Shown piece after piece: positions 5,545 through 5,615 of a stretch of DNA of 5,615 bases (the first letter of the stretch is position 1; every line of letters starts with the position of its first letter). Where the stretch lies: positions 1-5,615 of the forward strand of contig DAOWFD010000286.1 of the NCBI GenBank assembly GCA_030638185.1, written 5' to 3'. The notes under the pieces were generated by a model. The model saw only the letters and a program-made list of their open reading frames with translations, ran no database searches and was not told where the DNA came from. A program made the translations under genes and the position numbers. Source of the DNA: Candidatus Aegiribacteria sp. GTDB taxonomy: Bacteria; Fermentibacterota; Fermentibacteria; Fermentibacterales; JCC-6.

Positions 5545-5615
5545 TGGCGGGAACGTGTGGGAATCGAACCCACCCAGGGTGGTTCTAGCACCCAGCACCG
5601 GATTTGAAGTCCGGG
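5545..5615 (-). tRNA. selC: tRNA-Sec (UCA anticodon), 5' part beyond the window
   Basis: On the minus strand the last 71 nt form the 3' portion of a selenocysteine tRNA. The anticodon loop CTTCAAA (5609-5603) holds anticodon UCA (5607-5605), closed by CCGGA/TCCGG. The variable region is 24 nt (5597-5574) with a GGGTG/CACCC hairpin. The T arm is GTGGG-TTCGATT-CCCAC (5573-5557). Eight bases (5556-5549) form the long acceptor 3' strand, followed by discriminator G (5548) and an encoded CCA (5547-5545). UCA anticodon, 8-nt acceptor, 5-bp T stem, long variable arm and G73 match bacterial selC; the anticodon-loop sequence is the same as in E. coli. The D arm and 5' acceptor strand, about 27 nt, lie past the right edge. 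The product reads UGA as selenocysteine with SelA, SelB and SelD, so the organism should make selenoproteins. Confidence 0.93.

Overview
This 5.6 kb window has moderate GC and dense bacterial genes. It looks like ordinary chromosome: there are no transposases, integrases, phage genes or CRISPR arrays. It holds six protein-coding genes, one selenocysteine tRNA cut by the right edge, and two very short upstream reading frames. The host must be a bacterium that uses selenocysteine. The lipoprotein-like DUF3160 gene and the exported repeat protein suggest a Gram-negative, possibly uncultured, lineage. That placement is inference only; nothing here fixes the phylum.

Left third (1-1704, minus strand): a long DUF3160-family protein with a lipoprotein-like N-terminus. 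Its start and ribosome binding site are visible and its C-terminus runs off the left edge. An AT-rich divergent spacer (1705-1785) separates it from the plus-strand genes. All remaining protein genes are on the plus strand.

Middle (1786-3920): a small exported protein built from six near-identical 7-residue motifs ([DE]YEYQ[AS][DG]). It matches the DUF6150 family, which I recall as predicted, and for one member shown, to form an unusually complex 7_1 knot. It is followed by a PrsW-family membrane protease, then a probable terminator hairpin, then a YitT-family membrane protein whose best start is a GTG directly after a strong Shine-Dalgarno sequence.

Right third (3991-5615): a TatD-family metal-dependent hydrolase overlaps a TcdA-type E1-like enzyme by ATGA. 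TcdA makes cyclic t6A at position 37 of tRNAs. Two bases after the tcdA stop lies the 3' end of selC, on the opposite strand, so the two are convergent.

The most notable points are the signal-peptide-bearing knotted-repeat protein beside a membrane protease, selC tucked against a tRNA-modification gene, and two cases (1786-1806 and 3991-4041) where a tiny ORF ends on the start codon of the next gene, suggesting coupled translation.
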